The position numbers and the translations under genes were made by a program. Under the pieces are notes generated by a model. The model was not told the origin of the DNA and ran no database searches. It worked only from the letters and a program-made list of their open reading frames with translations. Source: Methylotenera sp. (GTDB taxonomy: Bacteria > Pseudomonadota > Gammaproteobacteria > Burkholderiales > Methylophilaceae). Taken from it: a stretch of DNA of 64,000 nucleotides. Each line of letters starts with the position of its first letter. Position 1 is the stretch's first letter. Below are positions 8,951 to 15,415 of this stretch, in pieces. Where the stretch lies: contig JAUXNQ010000018.1 in NCBI GenBank assembly GCA_030682715.1, positions 1 to 64,000 on the forward strand, in the 5' to 3' direction.

Positions 8951-9292
8951 TCAGTAAGCCCCACCCGTAAATTTCTTAATATCCCTAAGCTGCCGTTTAG
9001 TTGGGCGCCCCGCCCCTCGATCTCGTTGCGCAAAATCATGCTCGCCAGTGAGTTTTGCATTTTCACGCTTGGCAATACTTTCTATAGTTTCAGAGTACAG
9101 TAGTGCAGCTTCTGGTGCGCCTTTGCGTATATTAGATAATGCTAGAACATTGACTTCAATTTCGAAGTCTCGATTACGGATATGAATTACTTGGCCGATA
9201 TGCACTTCTTTTGCTGGTTTTACACGGTCTCCATCCACATGGACTTTGCTAGTATCGATGGCAGTGGTAGCTAGGCTACGTGTTTTAAAAAA
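8951..9292 (-). pseudogene. 5'-truncated second copy of hslR (S4-domain protein)
   Basis: The sequence matches the intact hslR copy at 10786-11130 almost base for base. Both read from FKTRSLATTAIDTSKVHVDG to a C-terminus differing only at a few residues (TGGAY against TGGTY; IESI against TESV). Similarity stops abruptly at about 9292, so the first part of the S4 domain is missing and no normal start remains; a GTG at 9238 opens a 95-residue remnant. The two copies lie in the same orientation about 1.5 kb apart and flank the HEPN/MNT and second MNT genes. The truncated copy is expected to be non-functional. Confidence 0.85.
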
Positions 9293-9380
9293 CGTGTTTG
9301 CTATCCTTCATTTAGGCTGACCTCCTGATGTGTATTGCTTTCGTGTTGTAAAAAAACTTACCATCAGGAGCGTTCAGCTT
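9285..9380 (-). mobile_element. Possible left-end remnant of an IS3-like element
   Basis: On the minus strand a TGAACGCTCCTGATG segment is followed 31 bases later by an imperfect inverted copy, CATCAGGAGGTCAGC. The latter contains a perfect AGGAGGT ribosome site and an ATG (9309-9311) that begins MKDSKHV before the frame ends at the hslR junction. A short reading frame starting MK-SKH just after an end repeat resembles the orfA start of IS3-family elements. The element would have been cut off exactly where the truncated hslR copy begins. This is pattern recognition only; no transposase body remains. Confidence 0.3.
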
Positions 9381-9457
9381 ACTTATTTTAGGCTAGTAAA
9401 ACCTTAACTGGGCACATGAGACTCAGACTCGATTTTTGCAACACAGGCAGCTTACAC

Positions 9458-9916
9458 TTACATCACCTGCTTCAATTGAGCATATTGCTTAATATTTGCA
9501 TACAAATCTTTTAATTGGTCGTACCCGCTTAATGCTAATGCTATGTTTTCCAAGCGCTCTTCTATTTCTAATGGGTATTCATGTGCAATGGCATTGCGTA
9601 TTTCTCTGAGCTTATCCCACATTGATGTCGATGGAATGATTTCAAGTTTTTCTAACAAATTCAGGATGTCTATCATTGGTAGATTGTCATTATTGATCTC
9701 ACGTAATGAAAATAATAGTTTTCGAAATAGACTCGCCCCAAGCTTGTCTTGAATTTTAATGTAGTTAAATAGAAAGCTATTAACAATGCGTTGATTTGAA
9801 TAATCTTTAAGCCAAGACTCGTTTAGCACCTGCTCTTTTAATAAAGAGCTGTCAATATCACAGCTGTTAAATAATCCATCTAGTGATTCAAATATAGGCT
9901 TTAATGCCGTTGACAT
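9458..9916 (-). CDS. HEPN-like putative RNase toxin
   Basis: 152 residues, mostly helical. A conserved RNAIAH (R107-x4-H112) sits in DKLREIRNAIAHEYP, the R-x4-6-H active-site pattern of HEPN ribonucleases. It overlaps the upstream minimal nucleotidyltransferase gene by 16 bases, the usual MNT-then-HEPN order of type VII toxin-antitoxin pairs. It is not a typical DUF86/HepT sequence, so it may belong to another HEPN subfamily or be a nucleotidyltransferase substrate-binding partner. In HepT systems the MNT antitoxin silences the toxin by adding AMP to a tyrosine. I cannot say whether that occurs here. Confidence 0.6.
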   Translation of the reverse strand: MSTALKPIFESLDGLFNSCDIDSSLLKEQVLNESWLKDYSNQRIVNSFLFNYIKIQDKLGASLFRKLLFSLREINNDNLPMIDILNLLEKLEIIPSTSMWDKLREIRNAIAHEYPLEIEERLENIALALSGYDQLKDLYANIKQYAQLKQVM

Positions 9917-10200
9917 AATAATACCCCTTCACTGGTTGCTATTTTGTCTATAGGTCGCTTAGCACCTCGACATATCACTAAATCAATGCGTTGATCCCCA
10001 ATTTTATGTTTAATCTGTGCGAGAAAATCAATGCGTTTTTCACCTAGCCTATTCTGCTGATCTGCCACTACATATAAATCAATATCACCGCCTTTACGGG
10101 TATCATCAACTCGACTACCAAAAAGATACAGGTCTCCTTTTTCAAAGACTCGTAAGAATGCATCTTGGATAACATTGACTGCTTCTGCACTTAATCTCAA
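9901..10200 (-). CDS. Minimal nucleotidyltransferase (MNT), probable antitoxin
   Basis: 99 residues with the nucleotidyltransferase core DLYLFGSRVDDTRKGGDIDL. GS is at 28-29 and the metal-binding D39-x-D41 pair follows a GG. The start is a TTG at 10200, supported by a GAGGAG ribosome site seven bases upstream. Its 3' end overlaps the HEPN-like gene by 16 bases, so the two should be translated together. The MNT partner in such pairs is the antitoxin and acts by modifying the HEPN protein. It shares the fold but little sequence with the two other MNT genes in this region. Confidence 0.75.
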   Translation of the reverse strand: MRLSAEAVNVIQDAFLRVFEKGDLYLFGSRVDDTRKGGDIDLYVVADQQNRLGEKRIDFLAQIKHKIGDQRIDLVICRGAKRPIDKIATSEGVLLCQRH

Positions 10201-10256
10201 GGTGTACTCCTCTTTATCATATTCAATTGGACTTTGATCATTTTATTGATTAAGGA

Positions 10257-10316
10257 TTATCTGGCTTGCAACATCACGCGCAGGCTATCGATCTGCACAA
10301 TTAATTGTTTATCCAT
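10257..10316 (-). pseudogene. 19-codon stub, possible vestige of a hepT partner
   Basis: An ATG at 10316 starts inside the last codons of the MNT gene (16-base overlap, typical of mntA-hepT pairs). It encodes MDKQLIVQIDSLRVMLQAR before a TAA. The opening MDKQ-I--k-dSLR resembles the first helix of DUF86/HepT proteins, but everything after it is missing. The match is short, so this may be chance. The same pattern recurs more convincingly at 13944-14117. Confidence 0.3.
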
Positions 10317-10714
10317 GCATTGCGCCTTTCATCGAGAATTCTGGTTTGATAAGGCACAAAATCTGCTAAGTCTATTAAGTGGCGGGTTAACGGATTCCCT
10401 TTTAACGTAGCGTTACCAACAATCATTTTCCCGTGTTGTAATATTTCACCTAATAATGGCTCTCCAACATCATTAAGGTCAATTAAATCTATGGGCCTAC
10501 CCACTAGACAAGCTAAAGCGTGAATAAGGTTTAGTTTAAACTCTGGTGTTATCTTTTTTTCACACAATACTGCAATGTCTAGGTCGCTATTAAATGTTGC
10601 TTTGTGCTTAGCTACTGAACCAAAGATAATTGCCATACGAATCTCACTAAATGACAATAAAGTTTGTCTAATCGCACTTTCTTGCTCTATTGGTATTTGC
10701 AATAGCTTGTGCAT
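10301..10714 (-). CDS. MntA-like minimal nucleotidyltransferase, partner lost
   Basis: 137 residues. The core is AIIFGSVAKHKATFNSDLDIAVL, with GS at 32-33 and D44/D46, followed by GRPIDLIDLNDVGEPLLGEIL and a C-terminal tail ending FVPYQTRILDERRNAWI. This length and tail are typical of the MntA antitoxin of MntA-HepT type VII systems, which di- or tri-AMPylates its HepT toxin. No full hepT follows; only a 19-codon stub overlaps its end. As an orphan it could still protect against a related toxin elsewhere, or be decaying. It lies between the two hslR copies. Confidence 0.75.
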   Translation of the reverse strand: MHKLLQIPIEQESAIRQTLLSFSEIRMAIIFGSVAKHKATFNSDLDIAVLCEKKITPEFKLNLIHALACLVGRPIDLIDLNDVGEPLLGEILQHGKMIVGNATLKGNPLTRHLIDLADFVPYQTRILDERRNAWINN

Positions 10715-10785
10715 ATATCAATCTCTTTTACGTTGATGATTCATTTTACCGTACTGTATGAAATTATGTAGATTCTATTAAAGCG

Positions 10786-11130
10786 TTAATAAGTCCCGCC
10801 CGTAAATTTCTTAATATCTCTTAATTGTCTTTTGGTCGGGCGCCCTGCACCTCGATCTCGTTGCGCAAAGTCATGCTCTCCCGTGAGTTTTGCATTTTCC
10901 CGCTTGGCAACACTTTCTGTAGTTTCGGAATACAGTAGTGCAGCTTCTGGTGCGCCTTTGCGTATATTAGATAATGCTAGAACATTGACTTCAATTTCAA
11001 AATCTCGGTTACGGATATGAATCACTTGGCCGATATGCACTTCTTTTGCTGGTTTTACACGGTCGCCATCCACATGGACTTTGCTAGTATCGATGGCAGT
11101 GGTAGCTAGGCTACGTGTTTTAAAAAATCG
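10786..11130. repeat. Direct repeat: hslR 3' segment, partner copy at 8951-9292
   Basis: About 340 bases are shared in the same orientation with 8951-9292 with only scattered substitutions, which points to a fairly recent duplication. The segment between the copies (9293-10785) holds the IS-like remnant, the HEPN/MNT pair and the orphan MNT gene. Recombination between the repeats would delete that segment and leave one intact hslR. Confidence 0.85.
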
Positions 11131-11172
11131 GGCAGCCCATAGCCATTTATCTAGCCTGCATTTATTTTGCAT
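10786..11172 (-). CDS. hslR: Ribosome-associated heat shock protein 15-like S4-domain protein
   Basis: 128 residues with the S4 RNA-binding motif CRLDKWLWAARFFKTRSLA near the N-terminus, and EAALLYSETTESVAKRENAK plus a basic C-terminus, as in HslR (Hsp15). Hsp15 binds free 50S subunits carrying a nascent chain and helps recycle stalled complexes. I take the ATG at 11172. An upstream in-frame ATG at 11205 would add 11 residues and overlap the end of the parE-type gene. This is the intact member of a duplicated pair; its last 345 bases recur at 8951-9292. Confidence 0.88.
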   Translation of the reverse strand: MQNKCRLDKWLWAARFFKTRSLATTAIDTSKVHVDGDRVKPAKEVHIGQVIHIRNRDFEIEVNVLALSNIRKGAPEAALLYSETTESVAKRENAKLTGEHDFAQRDRGAGRPTKRQLRDIKKFTGGTY

Positions 11173-11191
11173 GTCTTCGGTATCATGCCTA

Positions 11192-11491
11192 TTAGCGGTA
11201 ATCATCTTCTCGTTGGTGCCTAACAGCTAAAACTGTGACTATTTCATTTTCTTCGATTTCAAATAATGCTACATAGCCATATGTGCCGAATGAAATGATT
11301 AGCTCTCTTAAAAATGGGGTGTCCGTTTTTGCTTTTCTGCAAGTAAAAGGAAACGTTTCAAGCAACTTAAGCGCTTTGTTTATAGATGTTAAAGCATAGT
11401 TTGCCACATGCAAATCTCGCTCTACTAAAAACAGATATAAACCCTTTAAATCATCTCTCGCAGTTTTAGTAAAACGAACTTGATAAGTCAA
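11192..11491 (-). CDS. ParE/RelE-family toxin
   Basis: 99 residues of the ParE/RelE fold. The opening is YQVRFTKTARDDLKGLYLFL, followed by a central helix and the C-terminal strand pair LRELIISFGTYGYVALFEIEENEIVTVLAVRHQREDDYR, with the arginine- and histidine-containing VRHQRE end typical of ParE toxins. The apparent start is a TTG at 11491, ten bases after the antitoxin stop, so translation probably depends on coupling to the antitoxin. The start is uncertain because no clear ribosome site is seen. ParE members poison DNA gyrase and RelE members cleave mRNA; sequence alone favours ParE. Confidence 0.82.
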   Translation of the reverse strand: MTYQVRFTKTARDDLKGLYLFLVERDLHVANYALTSINKALKLLETFPFTCRKAKTDTPFLRELIISFGTYGYVALFEIEENEIVTVLAVRHQREDDYR

Positions 11492-11501
11492 AACAAAGCC
11501 A

Positions 11502-11771
11502 TTACAGCGCTTTTTGGTGTGCTTGTTGGTATATATTAGCTAATTCAGCAATCACATCATCTGTTGAGTAATACTCTTGAGTATGTTTAGCCTCATCACG
11601 CGAGGCAATGCCACGTGCAATAAATGCTTGTTGATGCAATCTCCGCTCAATATTAGCTCGCAAAGACTCTTCTAAAAAACTAGATAGCGTTTCACCTTCT
11701 GATAGCACACTTTGCACAGCCTCTCTTAATTTAGGCTCCACCCTTAATGCAGGAATTGTGGCAGTTTTCAT
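11502..11771 (-). CDS. Ribbon-helix-helix antitoxin of the ParE pair
   Basis: 89 residues. The N-terminal MKTATIPALRVEPKLREAVQ and SEGETLSSFLEESLRANIERR form a predicted ribbon-helix-helix DNA-binding domain. The C-terminal helix (DVIAELANIYQQAHQKAL) would wrap the toxin. I start at the ATG at 11771, eight bases after GGAG; the longer frame from 11783 would read through that ribosome site. It lies immediately upstream of the toxin gene, and an 18-bp palindrome (11785-11802) sits in front of it. This is the standard arrangement for autorepression by the antitoxin or the complex. Confidence 0.82.
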   Translation of the reverse strand: MKTATIPALRVEPKLREAVQSVLSEGETLSSFLEESLRANIERRLHQQAFIARGIASRDEAKHTQEYYSTDDVIAELANIYQQAHQKAL

Positions 11772-11784
11772 CGGAATCTCCATT

Positions 11785-11802
11785 GTAATGCAAATGCATT
11801 AC
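11785..11802. promoter_or_regulatory. Palindromic operator candidate of the ParDE-type pair
   Basis: GTAATGCA and TGCATTAC form perfect 8-base arms around AA. Outside them CATTG and CAATG extend the symmetry with a 2-base offset. It is 14 bases upstream of the chosen antitoxin start. Ribbon-helix-helix antitoxins bind such repeats at their own promoters. The function is inferred. Confidence 0.55.
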
Positions 11803-11831
11803 GCAATGATAATATAAACTCAAGTCATTAG

Positions 11832-13937
11832 TTAAGATTTTTTTGGGGTGTTTTGTTCAAGCACAAGTTTAAACTTGTTCAGTACAGTTTCAGCTAAACT
11901 ATTCACCTCCTGCAAGCTACGACCTGTTAGATACAAAATACCATCGGCTACATTATTCATCGTAGCGATATGAAATTGACCATTTTCGACGGCACTAATG
12001 ACTTCATCACTTAGCATAAGATGGCGCATATTGCGCTCTGGCATTAGCACGCCTTGTTTACCATCTAAGCCTATTTCTTTACACACTCTGAAATAGCCTT
12101 CAATTTTTTCATTAAGGCCGCCTACTGGTAGCACTTCTCCATGCTGATTAAGCGCGCCAGTAACGGCAATGCCTTGTTTAATTGGCACTTGTGCAAGTGA
12201 TGAGAGTAATGCAAAAAGCTCTGCACATGAGGCTGAATCGCCATCCACACCACTGTACTCTTGCTCAAATACAAGTGACGCCGTGAGGTTAAGCGGATTT
12301 AATCGTGCAAAGTTACTATGTAGCCAGCTTTGTAAGATCATGACGCCTTTATCGTGCGTTGGGCCACTCATCCTCACTTCACGGTCAATGGTTAGCACGC
12401 CACGGCTACCTGGGTAGCAATTAGCAGAAATGCGAACAGGTGAGCCAAAACTTGCTTCAGATAGATCAATATGCGTCAGACCATTAATCTGGCCGATACA
12501 CTCTCCATGTACGCTGATAATGAGCTCTTTATCTACGATGGAATCTCGCATATGCGCCTCAATATAGCTGTGGCGTGCATATTTGCGTTGTATGGCTGAC
12601 TTTACATCTTCAATTTCTACTAACTTTGCACCACGCAAATTAGCGGCGGCGGCGCTTTCTAAAAGTAATTTTTCAAGTACTGCAAACTGAGTGCTCAGCC
12701 TTGTTTGATCTTCAATTAAGCGATGCATTGCTTGCAATAAAACAGCAACCGCTTCTGCGGTGACGTGGCAGCAGTGATGTTGGCGGCACTTGTGGGCAAT
12801 AAACGATGCATAAGCTGCATAGTTTTCTGGCGTTGCTTTTACCTGATCAGCAAATTCTATTTTGATGGGAAAGTAATCAAAGAAATCTGGTTTAACGCTC
12901 AATAGCTCGTAATAATCTTCACGCGTGGCAATCAATACAATTTTGACGGAAACAGGTATCGCTGCTTGCGCGCTAATCAGGCTACTGCCTTGATTACCAC
13001 TACTGCTCAAGTCTTCAATTTGCAAGGTGCCATTGCGTAAGAATCGGTGTAATTTTTCAAGGATATGTGTGCCATTTTGTTCATCGGCAAGAATGTCACG
13101 CAAATGTAGTAATAACGTACCGCCATCAGCGCGCATTAAATTGCCAGCACGTAAGCGCATAAAGTCTGGGATGCTACTTGCCTCGCTGGCACCTTCTATT
13201 CCACCAAACAAGGACTGCAAACTAGGATCATTATCATAAAGCACTGGCGCATGCTGTGTTGCATGATGCTCTACTAATACGTTGGCACGATAGCGGCCGA
13301 AAAAGCTTTCAGAGATGAGTGCTTCAAGGTTACTTTCACCATCTGGGCTTGTTGTTGGTTGCCAATTCTCTAGTGATTCTAAAATATCTTTTTGCAAAGC
13401 ATCAAAATAATGCGTTGGCATTTTTTCTGGGTCTATGAGCGTAAGGCTAGCTTTAACTGTACTTAACTGCCCTTCTAAGAAAATTTGCAATGGTGCGATA
13501 GAATTTTGCTGCACTTTAGCTTCTAATAAACTTGCAAGGTCTTTGGCAAAAACGCGTACAAAACTATCCAATGCTTGTTTTAACTGTGTACCCGCGCCAG
13601 CTGGTAACTTAATAAACAGCGGCTTTCCGTTGCCTTCAAACTGATAAAGCGCGACCAAATCACTGGCTGCTGTCCATTTTTTTGCAGCATCATGCATCAC
13701 GCTGGACATCAGGGTGGTTCTACCTGAACCAGGCTCACCCAAAGCAAGTAAGTTAAAACCAGACTGCTGAATACTTAAGCCGAACTCAGCCGCTTTTTTA
13801 GCTTCTGCTTGCGCGACCCATGCTTGATATTGTGCGTTATCGTGTGTCTCAACGAGTAGCGCTGAAGTGTCAGCAAAGCTGAATTGACCCAATGCCACAT
13901 TCAGGGTTAATTCTTGAGGTATTAATGTTTTTTGCAT
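11832..13937 (-). CDS. Lon-like (S16) ATP-dependent protease, LonB/TTC1975 type
   Basis: 701 residues. The Walker A motif GEPGSGRTTLMS is at 67-78. A long AAA-type middle follows (LRAGNLMRADGGTLLLHLRDIL). The C-terminal S16 protease domain has the catalytic Ser568 in GDSAS and Lys611 in LNEKIEG, the same 43-residue spacing as Ser679/Lys722 of E. coli Lon. It lacks the long N-terminal substrate domain of classical Lon, so it is the shorter Lon-related family. It should be a cytosolic ATP-driven protease. Lon degrades antitoxins in other bacteria, and this gene is flanked by toxin-antitoxin genes, but a functional link is only a suggestion. Confidence 0.88.
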   Translation of the reverse strand: MQKTLIPQELTLNVALGQFSFADTSALLVETHDNAQYQAWVAQAEAKKAAEFGLSIQQSGFNLLALGEPGSGRTTLMSSVMHDAAKKWTAASDLVALYQFEGNGKPLFIKLPAGAGTQLKQALDSFVRVFAKDLASLLEAKVQQNSIAPLQIFLEGQLSTVKASLTLIDPEKMPTHYFDALQKDILESLENWQPTTSPDGESNLEALISESFFGRYRANVLVEHHATQHAPVLYDNDPSLQSLFGGIEGASEASSIPDFMRLRAGNLMRADGGTLLLHLRDILADEQNGTHILEKLHRFLRNGTLQIEDLSSSGNQGSSLISAQAAIPVSVKIVLIATREDYYELLSVKPDFFDYFPIKIEFADQVKATPENYAAYASFIAHKCRQHHCCHVTAEAVAVLLQAMHRLIEDQTRLSTQFAVLEKLLLESAAAANLRGAKLVEIEDVKSAIQRKYARHSYIEAHMRDSIVDKELIISVHGECIGQINGLTHIDLSEASFGSPVRISANCYPGSRGVLTIDREVRMSGPTHDKGVMILQSWLHSNFARLNPLNLTASLVFEQEYSGVDGDSASCAELFALLSSLAQVPIKQGIAVTGALNQHGEVLPVGGLNEKIEGYFRVCKEIGLDGKQGVLMPERNMRHLMLSDEVISAVENGQFHIATMNNVADGILYLTGRSLQEVNSLAETVLNKFKLVLEQNTPKKS

Positions 13938-13943
13938 ATTGAA

Positions 13944-14117
13944 TTAATTATTATTTAGTGTTGAAACACATATTGCAGATAACCCTTGTTTATAAAGACA
14001 GGGTATGAGGGTATGCATATTATTTAGCCAAACCTTGTAAAACAGCCTCCATATACGACTAACCGCCTCAACAATATGCATTAGATAGTCACGCAGCCTT
14101 TGCTGGTTACGACTCAT
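13944..14117 (-). pseudogene. Truncated hepT (DUF86) toxin gene
   Basis: An ATG at 14117 overlaps the stop of the MNT gene (ATGA). It opens with MSRNQQRLRDYL, MHIVEAVSRI, a clear match to the N-terminus of DUF86/HepT proteins (MSR--QRL-DYL-HI-EAI-RI). After about 22 residues the frame becomes unrelated sequence and stops at 13944 with 57 residues in all. The conserved HEPN active site (R-x4-6-H), which lies in the C-terminal half of the family, is absent. The partner antitoxin gene is intact. The truncation ends just before the Lon-like gene, suggesting a deletion or rearrangement joined the two. Confidence 0.7.
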
Positions 14118-14404
14118 ACGGGAATTGCCTCAGAGAGTACGATACTCCGAAAAGAGTCAGGCAGCGCTTTTGGCGTCAACACATCTACCTTCACACCAAG
14201 CAATTTATGCAGCTCATGCCTAATTGCGCCTATGTCCATCAGCGTGGTATCTTTTGTAGGGTCAATCAGAAAATCAAGATCACTGCTCTCGGCATCTTCG
14301 CCTCGAATTACCGAACCAAAAACACGAACATTGCATGCGCGATGCGACTTTACCACATCACGAATTGCATCCCTGTTAGCATTCAGTGCTTCTGATGGCC
14401 TCAT
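14114..14404 (-). CDS. MNT-type antitoxin of a broken HepT/MNT pair
   Basis: 96 residues. The core is NVRVFGSVIRGEDAESSDLDFLI, with GS at 30-31 and D42-x-D44, followed by GAIRHELHKLLGVKVDVLTPKALP, typical of the small nucleotidyltransferases paired with DUF86 toxins. The ATG at 14404 is preceded by AGAGGTGAAAG, a good ribosome site; the longer frame to 14443 is not needed. Its stop overlaps the ATG of the truncated hepT, so the operon structure survives although the toxin is lost. Confidence 0.82.
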   Translation of the reverse strand: MRPSEALNANRDAIRDVVKSHRACNVRVFGSVIRGEDAESSDLDFLIDPTKDTTLMDIGAIRHELHKLLGVKVDVLTPKALPDSFRSIVLSEAIPV

Positions 14405-14534
14405 ACTTTCACCTCTTTTACCCTGTCTATTATTTACAACCACTGAGTTTTAACTCATAAAAGATGTAAGAAATTCGCTCGTACTAACTAGTAAGTCAGC
14501 ACATATACCCAAATACTAACACTTAGCCATTAGA

Positions 14535-14993
14535 TTACTTACGTTTAGCCCAACGATCACGCGCTAGATCATCTGCTGATTTTGCTTCTACCCAATGCTC
14601 ACCTTTTGAATTTGCTTCTTTCTTCCAGAATGGAGCCTCTGTTTTAAGATAATCCATCATAAACTCGCAAGCTGAGAATGCGTCTCCACGATGAGCACTA
14701 GTCACAACGACCAGCACAATTTGATCGCTAGGTTGCAATGTGCCAACGCGATGCACAATTAAAGCATCGATGATATTCCAACGTGCTTTTGCTTGATCAA
14801 TAATCGCACTTAAAGATTTCTCAGTCATGCCTGGGTAATGCTCCAGGGTGAGTTGAGTCACGTCATCGCCATCATTCAAATCACGCACTAAGCCTACAAA
14901 GCTAACAACCGCACCAATATCCTTACGTGCTTGGCGCAGTTGATTGATTTCTAAGCCAACATCAAAATCTTCTGTTTGTACGCTAACTGTCAT
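14535..14993 (-). CDS. moaE: Molybdopterin synthase catalytic subunit
   Basis: 152 residues. MoaE features are DIGAVVSFVGLVRD, LTLEHYPGMTEK, IHRVGTLQPSD, and the lysine-rich active-site stretch LKTEAPFWKKEANSKGEHWVEAK. With thiocarboxylated MoaD it converts cyclic pyranopterin monophosphate to molybdopterin. moaD lies 148 bases upstream on the same strand, separated by a REP-like palindrome. The rest of the pathway (moaA, moaC) is not in the window. Confidence 0.96.
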   Translation of the reverse strand: MTVSVQTEDFDVGLEINQLRQARKDIGAVVSFVGLVRDLNDGDDVTQLTLEHYPGMTEKSLSAIIDQAKARWNIIDALIVHRVGTLQPSDQIVLVVVTSAHRGDAFSACEFMMDYLKTEAPFWKKEANSKGEHWVEAKSADDLARDRWAKRK

Positions 14994-15046
14994 TTAAGCA
15001 TCTCTTAAACAAATCATATTAAACAAATTATATGAGACCTACTTTT

Positions 15047-15135
15047 GTAGGAGCGGTCATTGACCGCGAACTTGGCTAACAAAACCCTTGCGCGGTCAAT
15101 GACCGCTCCTACCATAAGTGACCGCTCCTGCCTTA
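15047..15135. repeat. REP-like palindrome (GTAG-type) between moaD and moaE
   Basis: A 22-base arm at 15047-15068, beginning GTAGGAGCGGTC and ending GACCGCG, is repeated perfectly inverted at 15091-15112 after a 22-base spacer. A third partial copy (GACCGCTCCTGCC) follows at about 15120-15132. The GTAG foot plus GC-rich self-complementary body is the form of REP sequences mobilised by REP-associated tyrosine transposases in many proteobacteria. It can fold into a long hairpin in the moaD-moaE transcript. Confidence 0.75.
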
Positions 15136-15141
15136 AGAAAG

Positions 15142-15399
15142 TTAACCACCAGTAACAGGAGGGAAAAATGCCACCTCATCACCATCGTTAATCACAGCTT
15201 TATCATCCACGAGCTCATGATTAATTGCGGCTCTGACCTTAAGCTTTCCCATCAACATTTGTCCCCATACGTCACCACGTTTAGCGAGTAATGCTTTTAG
15301 TTTCAGAATGGTAAAGGATTCATCTGGCAACTCTAGATCTTCTGTAGAGTACTTGAGTGTTTCCTTGAGTCTTGCGAAGTAAAATAATTTAATTTTCAT
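15142..15399 (-). CDS. moaD: Molybdopterin synthase sulfur carrier subunit
   Basis: 85 residues with a ubiquitin-like fold, ending in VAFFPPVTGG. The terminal Gly-Gly is adenylated and thiocarboxylated by MoeB. The start is the ATG at 15399 (MKIKLFYFARLKETL), which gives the usual family length; an upstream in-frame ATG at 15435 would overlap the end of rmuC. It donates sulfur to MoaE's active site. Confidence 0.94.
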   Translation of the reverse strand: MKIKLFYFARLKETLKYSTEDLELPDESFTILKLKALLAKRGDVWGQMLMGKLKVRAAINHELVDDKAVINDGDEVAFFPPVTGG

Positions 15400-15415
15400 T
15401 GGGTAACTAACTAAG

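Noticed and set aside
9316-9378. Integron attC site near the toxin-antitoxin genes
   Set aside because: The inverted repeat lacks the core-site GTTRRRY/RYYYAAC pair and no cassette array is present.
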